Position numbers and translations under genes: made by a program. This document shows, one piece after another, positions 32,039 to 43,906 of a DNA stretch of 64,000 nt (the stretch's first letter is position 1; the number at the start of each line of letters is the position of its first letter). Origin of the DNA: Bactrocera neohumeralis (Eukaryota > Arthropoda > Insecta > Diptera > Tephritidae); assembly GCF_024586455.1 (NCBI RefSeq), contig NC_065919.1, positions 21,136,017 through 21,200,016 of the forward strand, given 5' to 3'. The notes beneath the pieces were generated by a model that saw only the letters and a list, made by a program, of their open reading frames with translations, did no database searches and had not been told where the DNA came from.

Positions 32039-34186
32039 CAGCTGTTGACAGCTAATTAGAAACGCTACCTTTTTGTAAGGTGCTGATGAGTATAATGATT
32101 AAATGTTTTGATATACCGTTATTTATATTGCTAAAAACCTTACATTATTTGTGTTACTCTATGTACTACTAAATTCGCTCAGTGTTGTAGTTGCACAGTT
32201 GGAAGTTTTGTTAATTTTTTCCCAAATGGTAAATGCGTTACGATATAGAAGGTGAATTAAGTGCGACAGCTTTAGAAACAGTTGTTGAAAGAATTAAAAT
32301 TCTTCTGCTGCTAATTTTTATTAATAATATTATTGATTTCTGGTGAGGATGTGTTTAAAAGTTGTGGTTTAAAATATAATGGGTTGTCAAAAAAGTCTTG
32401 CGGTATTTTTATTGAATTTTTTTTTTTTTATTGAAATTGAAATGAATTTGTGATGACTCATGCCCAGCTCTTGACCGATGCTACGGCTGCTACTATGCCG
32501 GTCTCTTTCGACCAATTCAGCGATTTTATGGCAATTTTCGACGACAGGCCTACCGGAGCGTGGCGCATCTTCGACCACCTCTACACCAGAACGAAAACGT
32601 TGAAACCATCGTTGTGCGGTGGAAATGGAAACTGTATCGGGTCCATAAACTGCACAAATTTTATTGGCGACTTGAGATGCATTTTTGCCTTTATCGTAGT
32701 AGTACTGTAAAATATGCCGTATTTTCTCTTTATTTTGCTCCATGTTTGCGACGCTATAACTCACGAACGACTTAAAAGAAACGACAATCAATCAAACACG
32801 TGTTAGCGCGTGAAATGAGCTTTCCAAAAAGGTATAGCATGACCCGATGCGACGAATAAAACTAGAACTACGCGCTTTCAGCGCCAACTAGCGAAAATAC
32901 CGCAAGACTTTTTTGACAACCTATTGTTAAAATATATTAATCAAGTTTTTTATTGAGAAAAAGCTGCAGCTGTACACCTGCCCTACTTGGTTACATTTTT
33001 GACCTTCGTCGGTTTGGAAAGACGTACAAAGAAATTTTGAATCAGGTCAAAAAAAAATGTTTTCAATGCCCTTAAGCATATGCAGAATTTTAAAACTATT
33101 TCCAAAGTTACACGCAAAAAAAAAACCGAAAAACTGCAACAGAAATAGACCGCTGAATTACTACCATCTCCCGAGGAGACCCAAAAAAAGAGTTCCACTG
33201 ACATTCTACATAAAATTCAAAACGAATATAATGTCCAAATATGCAAGAAAACAATTTCCCGGCATTTGGTCGAATTTGGACTTCACGGCAGAACAGCACG
33301 CATGCAACCACTTCTAACTAAAATTCAAAAGAAAGAATGTGTAGACTTTTCCAACGCTTATTGATCTTGGACAACAAATAAATGGAAGTATGTTGTTTGG
33401 AGCGATGTAACAAAATAAATCGCATAGATCCTGATGGTCGAAGGTATGTTTGCCGACCAATCTAACAAGAATTTGATCCTCGCTATGTTTCACGCGTAGT
33501 GAGGCATGGTGGAGGATCAATCATGGTGTGGGAATTTTTTTCCTGGGGTAGTGTAGGTCCGCTCCATATGATTGATGGAATTTTAAATAAGGAGAAATAC
33601 GTCGACAACATAAAAAATGTCTTGCTGCCATGGACTAAAGACAATTTGCCTGTTAAATGGAAATTCCAACAAAAAAACAATCCAAAGCATATGGCAAAGT
33701 CAACACAAAAGTTTTTTGTTAAAAATTCCATGAATGTTTTGGAGTGGCCTGAAGAGAATACATCTCTGTTGATGTCAAAAAAGCTGCAGGTACCAAAAAT
33801 ATCACAAAAATGGATGTCCTTATTGATAAAATTAGGACGGCATGGCAAGCAACACTAGTGGTGCGCTGTCAGAGTCTTATAACGTCAATTCGCAATCGAT
33901 GTGAAGCAGTATTAAAGTAAAAGAGTTAAGTAACAATAAAACGGAATTTTTTACTTATAAAATATTTTCGTTTCTAATTAGCTGTCGCACTCATATCGCT
34001 GATTCTAAACATTTTTGTTAAAATCTTAAAAAAAATGATTTTTAATTAAAACTTTTACTATCAGAGTTTAGTTTAACGTAAGTTTTAATAAAATGAGTGA
34101 AAAAGCAGTAAAAATAAGTGATTTATTTGAAAATAATATCATTTACTTCAAACTATATAGCGTTTCTAATTAGCTGTCAACAGCTG
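32039..34186 (+). mobile_element. Tc1-like element with double (IR/DR) ends, split by a mariner derivative
   Basis: Outer termini CAGCTGTTGACAGCTAATTA at 32039 and its inverse ending at 34186, each next to TA; inner repeats GTGCGACAGC(TTT)AGAAAC at 32261-32279 and its inverse at 33970-33990 share GACAGCTAATTAGAAAC with the outer ones, the IR/DR layout of some Tc1-like elements. The + strand transposase remnant spans 33050-33860: VVWSDVTK (first Asp), HGGGSIMVWEFFSWGSVGPL, KYVDNIKNVLLP, KWKFQQKNNPKH (second Asp replaced by Asn) and a destroyed third-Asp region. Without the nested 543-bp insertion plus TA the element is about 1.6 kb, a normal Tc1 size. Confidence 0.85.
32379..32921 (-). mobile_element. 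Deleted mellifera-type mariner derivative, copy 1
   Basis: 543 bp between TA dinucleotides (32377-32378 and 32922-32923). Ends are GGTTGTCAAAAAAGTCTTGC in inverted orientation, with AT extra bases at the 3' end. The minus strand holds a 134-codon frame from 32791: leader MIVVSFKSF, then MEQNKEKIRHIL, the mariner HTH (GKNASQVANKICAVYGPD, QRWFQRFRSG) and APRSGRPVVEN, then GQELGMSHH joined directly to the 3' terminal sequence. All catalytic residues are gone. Lies inside the Tc1-like element. Confidence 0.9.
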
Positions 34187-34194
34187 TATGTATG

Positions 34195-34260
34195 TATATA
34201 AATATATTTCGACTTCATCGAAGCTAAAATACCATTCACGGGGGTATTTTCATAGCATAT
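34195..34260 (-). repeat. Repeat family A, 3' end fragment
   Basis: TTCATCGAAGCTAAAATACC in inverted orientation resembles the family A end (GGGTATTTTAGCTTCGG-type). Confidence 0.4.
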
Positions 34261-34519
34261 AATGATCCTTGTCATAATTTTGATCGAGCTTTTAATGCAA
34301 CCATATCATATAGCAAATACAGACATATTGACATAGGAAAGAACATGGATAAATCGGCTGAGCTCCCCATGCTGATCATTTATACCATATATCTACTTTA
34401 TAGAGTTCATTTTCTTCTGAGTGCTACTTCTTGGAAGACTGCCCGGGATATACCATAATAATATCAAAAAGAATTATTAGGATTTAGATTTTATATTTTT
34501 ATGGATACATAAGGTATAC
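34261..34519. other. Spacer
   Basis: No recognisable element, perhaps more decayed family A sequence. Confidence 0.3.
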
Positions 34520-34690
34520 ATATTAGGGTGGGTAAAAAAAAACGAATACTTTTTTCGCTTCGGAAGGTCCTCTGCCCAACGATTTTCTATTTTTTGTTAT
34601 TATCAGGGAGAAAAATTCATAACTCGCTTCCCACTTCTCAAAAAATATCTCGTTTCATACGATTTTTATGACCCACCCTAATCCAGATTT
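34520..34690. mobile_element. Family B MITE, short diverged copy
   Basis: Begins TATTAGGGTGGGTAAAA and TTTTTTCGCTTCGG, ends ATGACCCACCCTAATCC, giving inverted ends about 160 bp apart. A further GCCACCCTATTCCAG word near 34797 suggests an additional end. Confidence 0.65.
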
Positions 34691-35540
34691 TTATGCTTGT
34701 CCAGAATAATTAAGTAAAAGTCGTCTAATAAATAAGATTTGTCTCACCAGCTCTTTTATTTAACCTTTTCTTCCAGGATTTAGTTTTTTTTCGAGCCACC
34801 CTATTCCAGATTTTTATGCTTGTCCAGAACAATTGAGTAAAAACCGTCCATAATTAAAATTTGTTTAGACAGTTCTTTTATATAACTTTTTCTTAATGTA
34901 ATTTTCGGTTCTTCTTTAACATGCAGCTTTTGCTAGATGGCGCTGTGGTACAACTTTCGAGTATTTTTCACATTCTGCTCAAAAATGGCCTGATTTAAGG
35001 TCTAAAAGAAGGTTGTAACTTAAATTATGTTTTAAAAAATTTTAAAATTTTTTAGATTGGGACAAATTTCTGAGGATTGGTGGCAGCTTAGTTTTACGTC
35101 TAATTAAAGGTCGGTAAAGTTGATCACGTAACTACCAAGAATTCCAGGCCCACAAAATACTTTTTAGAGTAGATCGCAAGTGATTTCATATGCAACTTTC
35201 TATTGGCTCTGTTCATCTTTTTCTCGTAAAGATTCCAGTTGATCATTGTTCAACATCTCAACATCAATACAGTCATCTTCTACTTCACGTTCTACTTAAC
35301 TACACTTCTTGTGGAAGTTGAAAAATTGTGGGTCTTCTAGCGTCAGTCAAACGAAAATCAAAGAGCCAATTGCTTTCTAAATTTATAGAGAAATTTGGAT
35401 GTTTATTATTTATAATATTCACAAAGTCAGGAAGAGTGGTGGATCAAACAAACAACTGGTGTAAAAGAGATATATTGGTATAATCGAATAGAGAAAGAAT
35501 GGCAAGCGATTATATGAATTGAATTCAATATCAGAATTAT
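34691..35540. other. Unassigned sequence
   Basis: Contains a near-duplicate phrase, CCAGATTTTTATGCTTGTCCAG, at 34684 and 34804 (120-bp offset), showing a local duplication. No coding sequence. Confidence 0.4.
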
Positions 35541-35549
35541 CGACTATAT

Positions 35550-36990
35550 GTAACCGAAGTGGACCCGGACGGCGGGAGGGAAATCTTCTGGAAACTGCAA
35601 AATGGCGAAAACAGTGCTGCAACGGCTGAAGGAGAACCCGCATCAACAATATACCGCGAAAGCATTGTCGTCCCACCACTCCACCAAGACAACGTGAAAA
35701 CAGCTCTAAAACAGCTTAAGAATAACAACGATTCAGGAGCCGATGGATTACCTGCTGGGCTGTTTAAAGCCGGTGGCGAACAACTGAAGAGCACCTTCAG
35801 GTGGTTGCATGAATACATGCCCTATTCGCAAGAAAGGAGGATAAAGGTTTTCGACAGTATTGCATGAAAGACTTAAGTCCATTGTAAATAAGCTTAATGC
35901 ATCTTATCAGGGTGGTTTTAGACCTGACAAATTCATCATACACCAGAATTTCGTAATATGTCAAACTCTGCAGTAGACCTTTGAGAAATTGATCCACAAC
36001 CATCACCTTTTTGTCGATTTCAAATAGGCTTTCCACAGCACTGACAGGTGCTACATATTCGACGACATGTCTTAATTTGGAATCCCTGCAAACCTCATAC
36101 AGTTACGCAGAATGACGTTGAGCACAGCTCTCAACTCCGTCAAAATCGAGAAGGATCTCTCCGAGCCATTAAAGACTAAACAAAGTTTTAGATAGGGTGA
36201 ATCTCGATTGTGTGTCTTTTTCAATATAATGCTGGAAAAAGTTGTACGTACTGCTAATCTAAACTGCTATAGCACTGTATACTCTAAAAGTATAATGCCC
36301 CTGATATAGATAATATTGTCATCGTAGGCATTAACAACAGAGCCGTGAGCGCAGCCTTTACCGGTTTAGGTTGGTCTTGTGGTGAACGAGGTGAAGACAA
36401 AGGTTCTAGAGACCGCATTAAAAGATTTTTCGTGTCTTGGAATCTATGCCACAGTTGCCAGCGATACACTTGAAAATAATTTTAAATATCTCGGAGCCAG
36501 CATAAATTCCACCAATATTCTAAGCCTGGAGATCAACGCAGAATAACTTTTGCCAACAGTTGCTACTTTGAGTTTTGCAGGCTCGCTTTAAGATGCTCAT
36601 TATTCTCGTTCTATTATACGGCGCAGAGTCGTGGACGATGGCGACCCGAGATGAGATTTCACTTAGAACATTCAAAAGAGTTACTCTTCGCAAAATCGTT
36701 GGAGCTTTCAGCGTGAGTGATGTATATCGAAGAAGATGGAACTAAGAATTGTCTGAGTTCTACGGCGTAGTTTGTAGTTAAGCACATAAAAATCCAACGA
36801 ATGCGCTGGTTATGACATGTAATTCGCATGGAAGTTGCTGCTCTAGAATGCTCTATAACTCTATGCTACTTCAAATCGAGACTCACAGTAGTATAACTGG
36901 CGTGACCTAGTAAAGACACAACTGTCAAAGTTTTGTGTTCTCGGCCCAGACCAACCCAAGTTTGTGGTGCCAAAAAGGAAGAAGAATGGA
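35550..36990 (+). mobile_element. RTE/CFDP2-like non-LTR retrotransposon, RT pseudogene
   Basis: The + strand in shifting frames reads VDPDGGREIFWKLQNGENSA, VKTALKQLKNNNDSGADGLP then AGLFKAGGEQL (35690-35790), GGFRPDKFIIHQ and HHLFVDFK (palm, 35905-36020), FLGI/NNFKYLGASINSTN (36475), LILVLLYGAESWTMATRDE (36605), LRTFKRVTLRKIVGAFSVSD and YRRRWN (36670-36745), and RMRWL near 36800. The order is RT fingers, palm and thumb. Multiple stops and frameshifts; the endonuclease half is missing (5' truncated). Confidence 0.85.
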
Positions 36991-38400
36991 CCTGGATTGT
37001 TAATGAGCCAAGAATTATTAACTCAACATTATCTCTTACGTCAAATTCAATTAGCTGTCTTCGTTGAATCGTTCTTATGAAAAAAATTAGACAGAAGTAC
37101 AGAACCCTCCAATTTAGCAAGCAAAAAAGTAGCAAATCGGAGTCGGTTATTTTTTTTGCCTTTTGTTTTATTTTTTTAAGACAATTTTAAAACATTTCTA
37201 AGCTTAAAAATGGCTTTCTAGTCAGAATGATTTTCTTTTACATAAAATGTTGTTGGAAACAGCAACAAAATGCAGCCGTTTTCATATGAACAAACATACA
37301 TATATTAATATTGAAAAGCGCATACGCATTCATAAGCATTTTAATTATTTTTTCGTTTATGCTTTTCAAAACGCTGATTGAGCGTAACGAATTTGGCGTG
37401 TAAACACAAATCAAAATCGAAAAAAAATGAAAACACTGCGTGGCTGGCATTTGCGGCTGGCTGGCTGTTGCAGCAACTGCAAGGGTACAGGCATATATAA
37501 TATATGTATGTATGTATGTATGTGTGAGTATATGTATATATGTAGTTGAGCGTGAAAAACACGCGTCAATTAAAACGCGAACAAAAAAGTATATGTTTAT
37601 AAATATGTGAGTTTGTGCTCATAAAGATTGGAGCTCAAATTTAGTTCGAAGAAAAATAATATTTTTCACAACTAAGCATACATATATACATATATACATA
37701 CAAATGCTGGTTATACTCTTGCGCCAGCTTATTAAATTCAACGCAGCGACATATCATAAATCCACAACAATACTTTCGGTCTATTGTCTGGTATTTTAAT
37801 TTGATATCAAACGCCAAATGTCAAAGTGACCGTGTGACAGTTCGCCGAACAGTAGCCACACGCACACGCACATATACACATACAAATGTACATTTTTGCG
37901 CTTTTCACCGCTACAACTGCCTGCTGATTGGCGCTTGTCGACTTGTATTTGTAGTTGTTGTAACAATGTAAGTACAAATCATTATAACGAGCCGCACTCG
38001 TACTTTGCAGCGCGTCAATACAACAACTGCAGCCGCGTAAAAATTCATATGAAAACGTTAGAAAAACAAAAGAATACAACAAATATTTATGACAACAACA
38101 TACAATCTTTTTATGCGCGCATGTGACAGCGTCAAATGTCACACGTTTAACCAGTTGACAGTGTCAAAGTGGCATTGCCGACAATGCGAGGTGAACACAA
38201 GTGCGCTCGTGAGACTTGGCCAATTGATTGAAATATGTTTGAAATATTTTCTAATTAAATTGCATATATTTTATTATAAATTTAATGAGTATTGCGGCAA
38301 AATGTTGAATGAGTAATGATTTTTAAAAATTATATCCATATATCAAGTTCAAAATTTGACTTGTGAGGTAACTTTAACTTTTTTATCTCTTGCTTTATAT
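36991..38400. other. Unique intronic island
   Basis: Non-repetitive sequence with a TATG microsatellite at about 37500-37545 and CACA-rich sequence near 37855-37885. Short frames on both strands have no family signature. A cluster of TGACA/TGTCA words occurs at 37835 and 38125-38170. Confidence 0.4.
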
Positions 38401-38404
38401 ACAC

Positions 38405-38475
38405 TTTATGGTGGGTGAAAAAAATGAATATTTTTCGCTTGGTACTCTGAAAAATAATATCTTAGATATCTTTAA
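38405..38475 (+). repeat. Family B terminus, solo
   Basis: TATGGTGGGTGAAAAAAATG, then TTTTTCGCTTGGTACTCTGA and AAAATA: one terminal repeat of the family B MITE with no partner nearby. Confidence 0.65.
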
Positions 38476-38857
38476 AAAGTTTCTACAAGTGTAACACAGC
38501 GAAGAAAATAATTTTCAAATGCAAAACTCTTAGGTTTGGAAGAAACTTCAGAGGTTCCAGTGAAAAAAATTTGTTCAATAATAATACACATTTTTTTTAC
38601 CTACTGTATTACACATATATAACTACAAATGGTTACTCTATGAATCTATTAGTAAACAAAAATCGTGAGTAACTCACTTAAACTGGAATGAAAACAATAA
38701 AATACTCATTACACATTTTCTCTGCTTATTTAAACTCCTTGCTCACTCTTTAACTAACTTATCTCAAATCACCACACGCGAAATTACATCAAGTGAATTC
38801 ACAAAACTATACAATGTTCATACATACACGTACATTAAAAGTTATATACCCAAATAA
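38476..38857. other. Unassigned AT-rich sequence
   Basis: No feature recognised. Confidence 0.35.
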
Positions 38858-38859
38858 TA

Positions 38860-39391
38860 GGTTGTCAAAAAAGTCTTGCGGTATTTTCGCTAGTTGGCGC
38901 TGAAAGCGCGTAGTTCTAGTTTTATTCGTCGCATCGGGTCATGCTATACCTTTTTGGAAAGCTCATTTCACGCGCTAACACGTGTTTGATTGATTGTCGT
39001 TTCTTTTAAGTCGTTAGTGAGTTATAGCGTCGCAAACATGGAGCAAAATAAAGAGAAAATACGGCATATTTTACTACGATAAAGGCAAAAATGCATCTCA
39101 AGCCGCCAATAAAATTTGTGCAGTTTATGGACCCGATACAGTTTCCATTTCCACCGCACAACGATGGTTTCAACGTTTTCGTTCTGGTGTAGAGGTGGTC
39201 GAAGATGCGCCACGCTCCGGAAGGCCTGTCGTCGAAAATTGCGATAAAATCGCTGAATTGGTCGAAAGAGACCGGCATAGTAGCAGCTGTAGCATCGGTC
39301 AAGAGCTGGGCATGAGTCATCAAAAATTCATTTCAATTTCAATAAAAAAAAAATTCAATAAAAATACCGCAAGACTTTTTTGACAACCCAT
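38860..39391 (+). mobile_element. Deleted mellifera-type mariner derivative, copy 2
   Basis: 532 bp with TA at both sides (38858-38859, 39392-39393) and the same ends and the same internal junction (GMSHQ then terminal KFISIS) as copies 1 and 3. Eight bases are missing in the N-terminal coding part (near 39074), shifting the frame, so only 39195-39383 remains open in the original frame. Opposite orientation to copies 1 and 3. Confidence 0.9.
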
Positions 39392-39444
39392 TATTATTTT
39401 CTACAAAACATTTATTTGTATTCCTGGAGATATAATGTTGGAGA

Positions 39445-39895
39445 CGTATTTTTTAAGTTAGGTTGGGTTAGGTTTGGCTGATCAGAGATCGCACGTGATA
39501 TGTGTAGCCCTTTGTGAGGCCATAGAAAAGAAGTACCCCTGTGTTCGAACTTATAAATTGCCAGAGTTCGGTTTGGCGACTCCATGGTCCAAGTGATCCG
39601 GTATGAAGTCAAAGTGAGTGAGGATATTCGAGTTTTCAGATACGTGATCTTTTGAGAACCCAAATTCTCTCAATGTGCCAGATGGCGTTAAGTGCCATGG
39701 CTGGAATGGAACTTAGTGCACCACACATGCTGATGAGCGCCGTCTGTTAAACGCTCTCCAGTTTCTTTGCAAGTGTGGTCTTTTCTAGAGCCCTCCACCA
39801 CATAAAGACTCCTTTGAACATAATGGGCTATGGACTATGGTGTCGTAGAGCCAGAGGACCACTGGAAGTTTGCAAATATTTTATTAAGTATATGG
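39445..39895 (-). mobile_element. Non-LTR retrotransposon, RT C-terminal fragment
   Basis: The minus strand reads WWRALEKTTLAKKLESV near 39800, then TALISMCGALSSIPAMALNA and IWHIERIWVLKRSR (39750-39640), matching the conserved RT C-terminal block (QRxALxxxxGAxxxTPxxAL). Stops and frame changes downstream. Confidence 0.7.
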
Positions 39896-40520
39896 GATAT
39901 AGGCGAAGTATTGACCCGATTTTATATATTTTTGGCATTACTACATATTATTAAATAACATAGCCAGATGCTCTCTGAGTTTTATTAAAGTACCTCACAT
40001 ACCGGCAACAAAATATAAGAAGTAAAGTCAAAAGGGTATTTGAAAATGCTAATATTAGTTATATGGATTTGCACCAGCAGATTTTCAGCCAATTTTATCC
40101 AATTTAGACACAGAGATTCACCGATTGAAGAAAAGTACGCTCTCTCAATTTAATTTAGATAACTCACATACAGGTACATATTGGTCGATATATGGAGTGT
40201 AAAGTCGGCTGGATGTTCGAAAATCCTTCGATTCGGTATATGTGGGATGAGGGAAATATTGACCGGATTCAAGCAGTTTTTGGCATTCAGAGATATTATT
40301 ATCAGGAAAAAATCCTCTTCGAAGTCGTATACTATATCTCACAGATTGGCAGTGTACCGATTACTTCCTTCTGCGAACTCGCCCTCCCTTTTTTACCAAG
40401 GAACAAGTGTAGCAAATTTCATCAAGATGTCTCAATTTCTATTTAAGTTGCATCTTGCACGATCAGAAGGACGAATTTTAAGTCAAAATAAGCTTTCCTC
40501 CTTAATATTAAAAAACACAA
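39896..40520 (+). repeat. Dispersed repeat family D, copy without head
   Basis: Closely matches 51120-51560: TTTTATATATTTTTGGCATT, AGATGCTCTCTGAGTTT, CACATACCG, ATTAGTTATATGGA, then GATATATGGAGTGTAAAGTC-type text, TATTATTATCAGGAAAA and CTCTTCGAA. Also shares AAATTTCATCAAGATGTCTC with families A/C. Open frames here (40181-40624) have no recognisable product. Confidence 0.75.
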
Positions 40521-41140
40521 TGTGTAAGCTTACACCAAATTTCGTGAAAGAATTTTTTTTGTACAAAAAAAAGATAAAAAAAATTATAATCAAGTTTTAT
40601 TCCAGTTTTTCACCTAAATTTTGAGGTTATGTGAAAAAAGTCTATATACAAAAGTTATAGGCCTTTTCATTACCTACAATATTGCCATATAACTTTTTGC
40701 TATAGAACTTGTAGTTTTGCCGGTAATCGAGATAAACCATTTTAACCTTAAAAATTCAACCACGACCCATCCTTTGCTGTTCCTGACCTTAGATCAGCCG
40801 GAAACTATATGTCATTTTATTTTTATTAATTTACATTTCGTTTCCTATAGATTTCAAACTACTATGATTTTTTTGTTTTCCAAAATTATTTAACCTGGTC
40901 TAAAAGATAAGACTGCGTTCACTATTCCCTCGTTAGAAACATAACTAATGCTCGCTAATAACTCGTTCAATCTGATTAAAACTGCTTAAAACTAAAAACA
41001 TGCTTGAATTTCTCGACTAATTTAGTGAACTAGAAATATAAGATAGACGTTTCAGATAAAAATATATATACATACATATGTAAATATTTAGCGACGTACA
41101 TAGAGAGAAAAAAATATTATTGAAGACAACAAAAAAAATT
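40521..41140. other. Unassigned AT-rich sequence
   Basis: No element or gene recognised. Confidence 0.35.
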
Positions 41141-41597
41141 ACTAAAAATTAAAAAGACAAAGCGAAGTGCCAATTGCGCTCTAAATACTTAATTGCACTA
41201 ATTAAATGGAGAAACTTAGCACAAATAGAAAACGCTAACAAAACAACAACAAACAACAGCAAACTGAGCAGAGCAGAGACAATAAAAGATATTAAGCGAA
41301 GTGAAGTGTGTTGAACTAAATGCCGCAAATATTTATTGTAGTGTTCAACAGGTAGACGGCAACAGGAAGTGGCAGCAACAGTCGAGCGCTTTGCCAACGT
41401 TACACAAGCGGGTTGAGGGGTAAAGGGAGGACTGAAGCAAGCGGCAGACGCTTTCGGTGGTGCAACTGAAGTGCGAAGAAATTCCAAAAGCGCGGCAGCT
41501 GTTGTGTTAATTTTATCAATTAACACCGAAAATGCAACTCAACGCTGATTTCAAGTGGAGTGTGAGTTGCCTGTATGTCTAACTCTTGCTGTATGCA

Positions 41598-41635
<38 letters not shown>

Positions 41636-42555
41636 GCTTGTAAAGGGTGCGACATTGGCTGGCGAGGTGAAATTCAGCGTTTACATTTTGTATTTGTTTG
41701 TTGCTTATTGCTGCAGTTCGCTCGTGTAATTGTTGTTGCCTGGACCGCGCGTACACTTGCCAATGGCTGAGCTTGGCGGCATCGCCGGTGCAATTGCCGT
41801 AGACAAAGCGCGCGCATGCGCACCGAAAGCAAAGGTTAAACACCAGCGCTGTGTGTACAGTCAAATTAAATGTTTACACTTTGCTAGACGCGCAACAACA
41901 ATAGCAGAACAACAAAAATAGCAACAACAACAGCACAGTCTTGTGGTAAGCTGGTGAGCGGTAGCACTCAGTCGTCGGAGCAACGGTTCGTAGCTATTTT
42001 TGCTGCTAATTTCATTAACACCTTAACGCTGTTACAGCAACAACAACAACAACAGCAATAATGTAAAAACAACAATAAGACAAGCAGCATACAAGCCATA
42101 TTTACATACAATCAGGCAAGTAAATGCTAAATGCTATTATTATTGTTGTTGTTGTTGTTGCAGCGGTTTTTACTACAGTTGTTGTTGATTTTGCCGTTGT
42201 ATTTGCCTTCGTTTCGTCAGAAAATGTATTGTTATTGCGCTTTACTGAAATTTACTTTAGATTAGAATGCGCTGCAAATGCAACTCTGCGCTCTAAAAAA
42301 GGTCCGCTTGTATGTGTTTGCGTTCTTGTAGAAGTATATTTGCTTGACGCTGCACCAATTTCAGTAAGCTCATAATTTATTTGGCAAGCAAACGTCTATT
42401 CGAGTTTTGGTTTATTAATAGAATTGACTTGTAGAACCGTTGCTTAGCACGCGGAGAAATTTCGAAGTGAAAAACAGTTTTGTTTATGGTTTTAATTTTA
42501 GCAACAAAAACATATTAATATTTATTTAGGCAGTGCTGCAAGTAGACATTTTTAT
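41141..42555. other. Unique intronic island with CAA/TTG triplets and a (GT)n tract
   Basis: Non-repetitive, GC-richer block. Contains a (GT)17-type microsatellite at 41600-41633, CAACAACAAC near 41895-41925 and 42035-42055, and GTTGTTGTTG near 42148. Open frames on both strands reflect composition. Candidate regulatory DNA. Confidence 0.4.
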
Positions 42556-42559
42556 GAAT

Positions 42560-42636
42560 GAACTACCTTTAGGTATATAACTGGTCAGAGTTCCCAGCTA
42601 AGTCGATTGCGTCATGTCCGTCTGTCCATATATGTA
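42560..42636 (+). repeat. Repeat family A fragment, cut by a mariner insertion
   Basis: Carries TAAGTCGATTGCGTCATGTC then CGTCTGTCCATATATGTA, the family A core (GTCGATTTAGCCATGTCCGTCTGTC in the copy at 50308). It ends exactly at the TA where the mariner begins. Confidence 0.65.
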
Positions 42637-43879
42637 GGATAGTCGAAAAAGTATTTTCGTTTTTCTAATCAAACTTCAACTTATTCTTTTTTATATTTAT
42701 AATGAACTTTAATAAACCAAATATGTACCATTTTGGTCGACCACTTTTTGCCATTTTTCCACTAGAGACATTATTCCATCAGTGTAAAACTTTTCTGTTT
42801 TCTCGGCGAAAAACTGCGACAAGTAATTTTCACAGGCTTCTTTTGAAGCCAACTTTACTCCATTAAGGGAGTTCTGCATTGACCGAACCAAATGGTAGTC
42901 CAATGGTGCAAGCTCAGGCCTATATGATAGATGCATCAAAACTTCACAGCCAAGCTCTGCCAGTTTTTGCCGAGTTATTAAAGATGTGTGGTCTAACGTT
43001 GTCCTGATGGAAGACGAATCCCTTTCTGTTGATCCGTTCTGGCCGTTTTTTTCGATTGCTTGCTTCAATGCAACATCAGTTGTTGACAGTAAATGTAGAA
43101 TCAATCGTTCGACTGGGCTGGAGCAGCTCATAGTGGATGATTCATTTCCAATCCAACCAAACACTCAGCATAACCTTTCGAGGCGTCAATTCTTTGAGGC
43201 AATTTTTTGACGTTCACCACGCTTGGACCACGATCTTTTTCACACATTGTTGTCGTATTTGATCCTCTTTTCGTCTCTTGTTACCAATCGCTTCAGAAAT
43301 GGTTCGATTTCATTTCATTTCAACAAAGAATCGCAGATATTAATTCGGTCCATTAAATTTTCACAGGCAACTCATCTGGTATCCAAAACATCGAGCTGGG
43401 TACAAGCCTTTTTTAAATGGTTCAAAACCATTTGATGATGAATGTTAAGTTGCTTAGCGATGTCATGGCTGTTTATGTGACGGTCCTAGTCAATCTTTTC
43501 CATAATTCCATCAACTTCTTCAATGATAGGTCGACCAGAGCGAGGTGCATCTTTCACATCGAAATTTCCAGAACGGAAGCGAGCGAACTTTTGTTGTGCT
43601 ACACGAACTGATATAGCATCGTCTCCGTAAACTTCACAAATTTCATTGGCGGCTTGCGTGGCATTCTTCTCCTTTTTATACAAAAATTTCAAAATATAGC
43701 AAATTTCTTTATTATTTGTACGCACTTTTGAACAGCTGTATGTTTTTTTCAAGTTCTCCGTATTTAATTTTGGTTAAATGAAGCTTAACATCTCACTTTT
43801 CCAACGCTACGAGTATATGGTATGACACAATGTGACATCTATTGACAAAATACGAAAAGACCTTTTGGACACTACCCAA
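42637..43879 (-). mobile_element. Near full-length mellifera-type mariner, transposase pseudogene
   Basis: 1243 bp with TA on each side; ends GGATAGTCGAAAAAGTATTT and the inverse of AATACGAAAAGACC...ACTACCC are imperfect inverted repeats. Minus-strand transposase from about 43752: VRTNNKEICYILKFLY, KKEKNATQAANEICEVYGDD, KFARFRSGNFDVKDAPRSGR; then frame changes with VTRDEKR (first Asp region, 43280), MFGWIGNESS (43164), the second-Asp region decayed to SSSIRTTLDHTS, and LSYRPELAPLDYHLVRSMQN (third Asp) to LVEKWQKVVDQNGTYLVY (42709). Intact members are about 345 residues; this one has at least two frameshifts and lacks the HDNARPH motif. Confidence 0.9.
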
Positions 43880-43906
43880 TATTTTATATGAATTTATTGC
43901 AAAATA

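Noticed and set aside
40181..40624. 147-codon + strand frame
   Set aside because: Lies inside repeat family D; the other copies of the repeat do not keep the frame.
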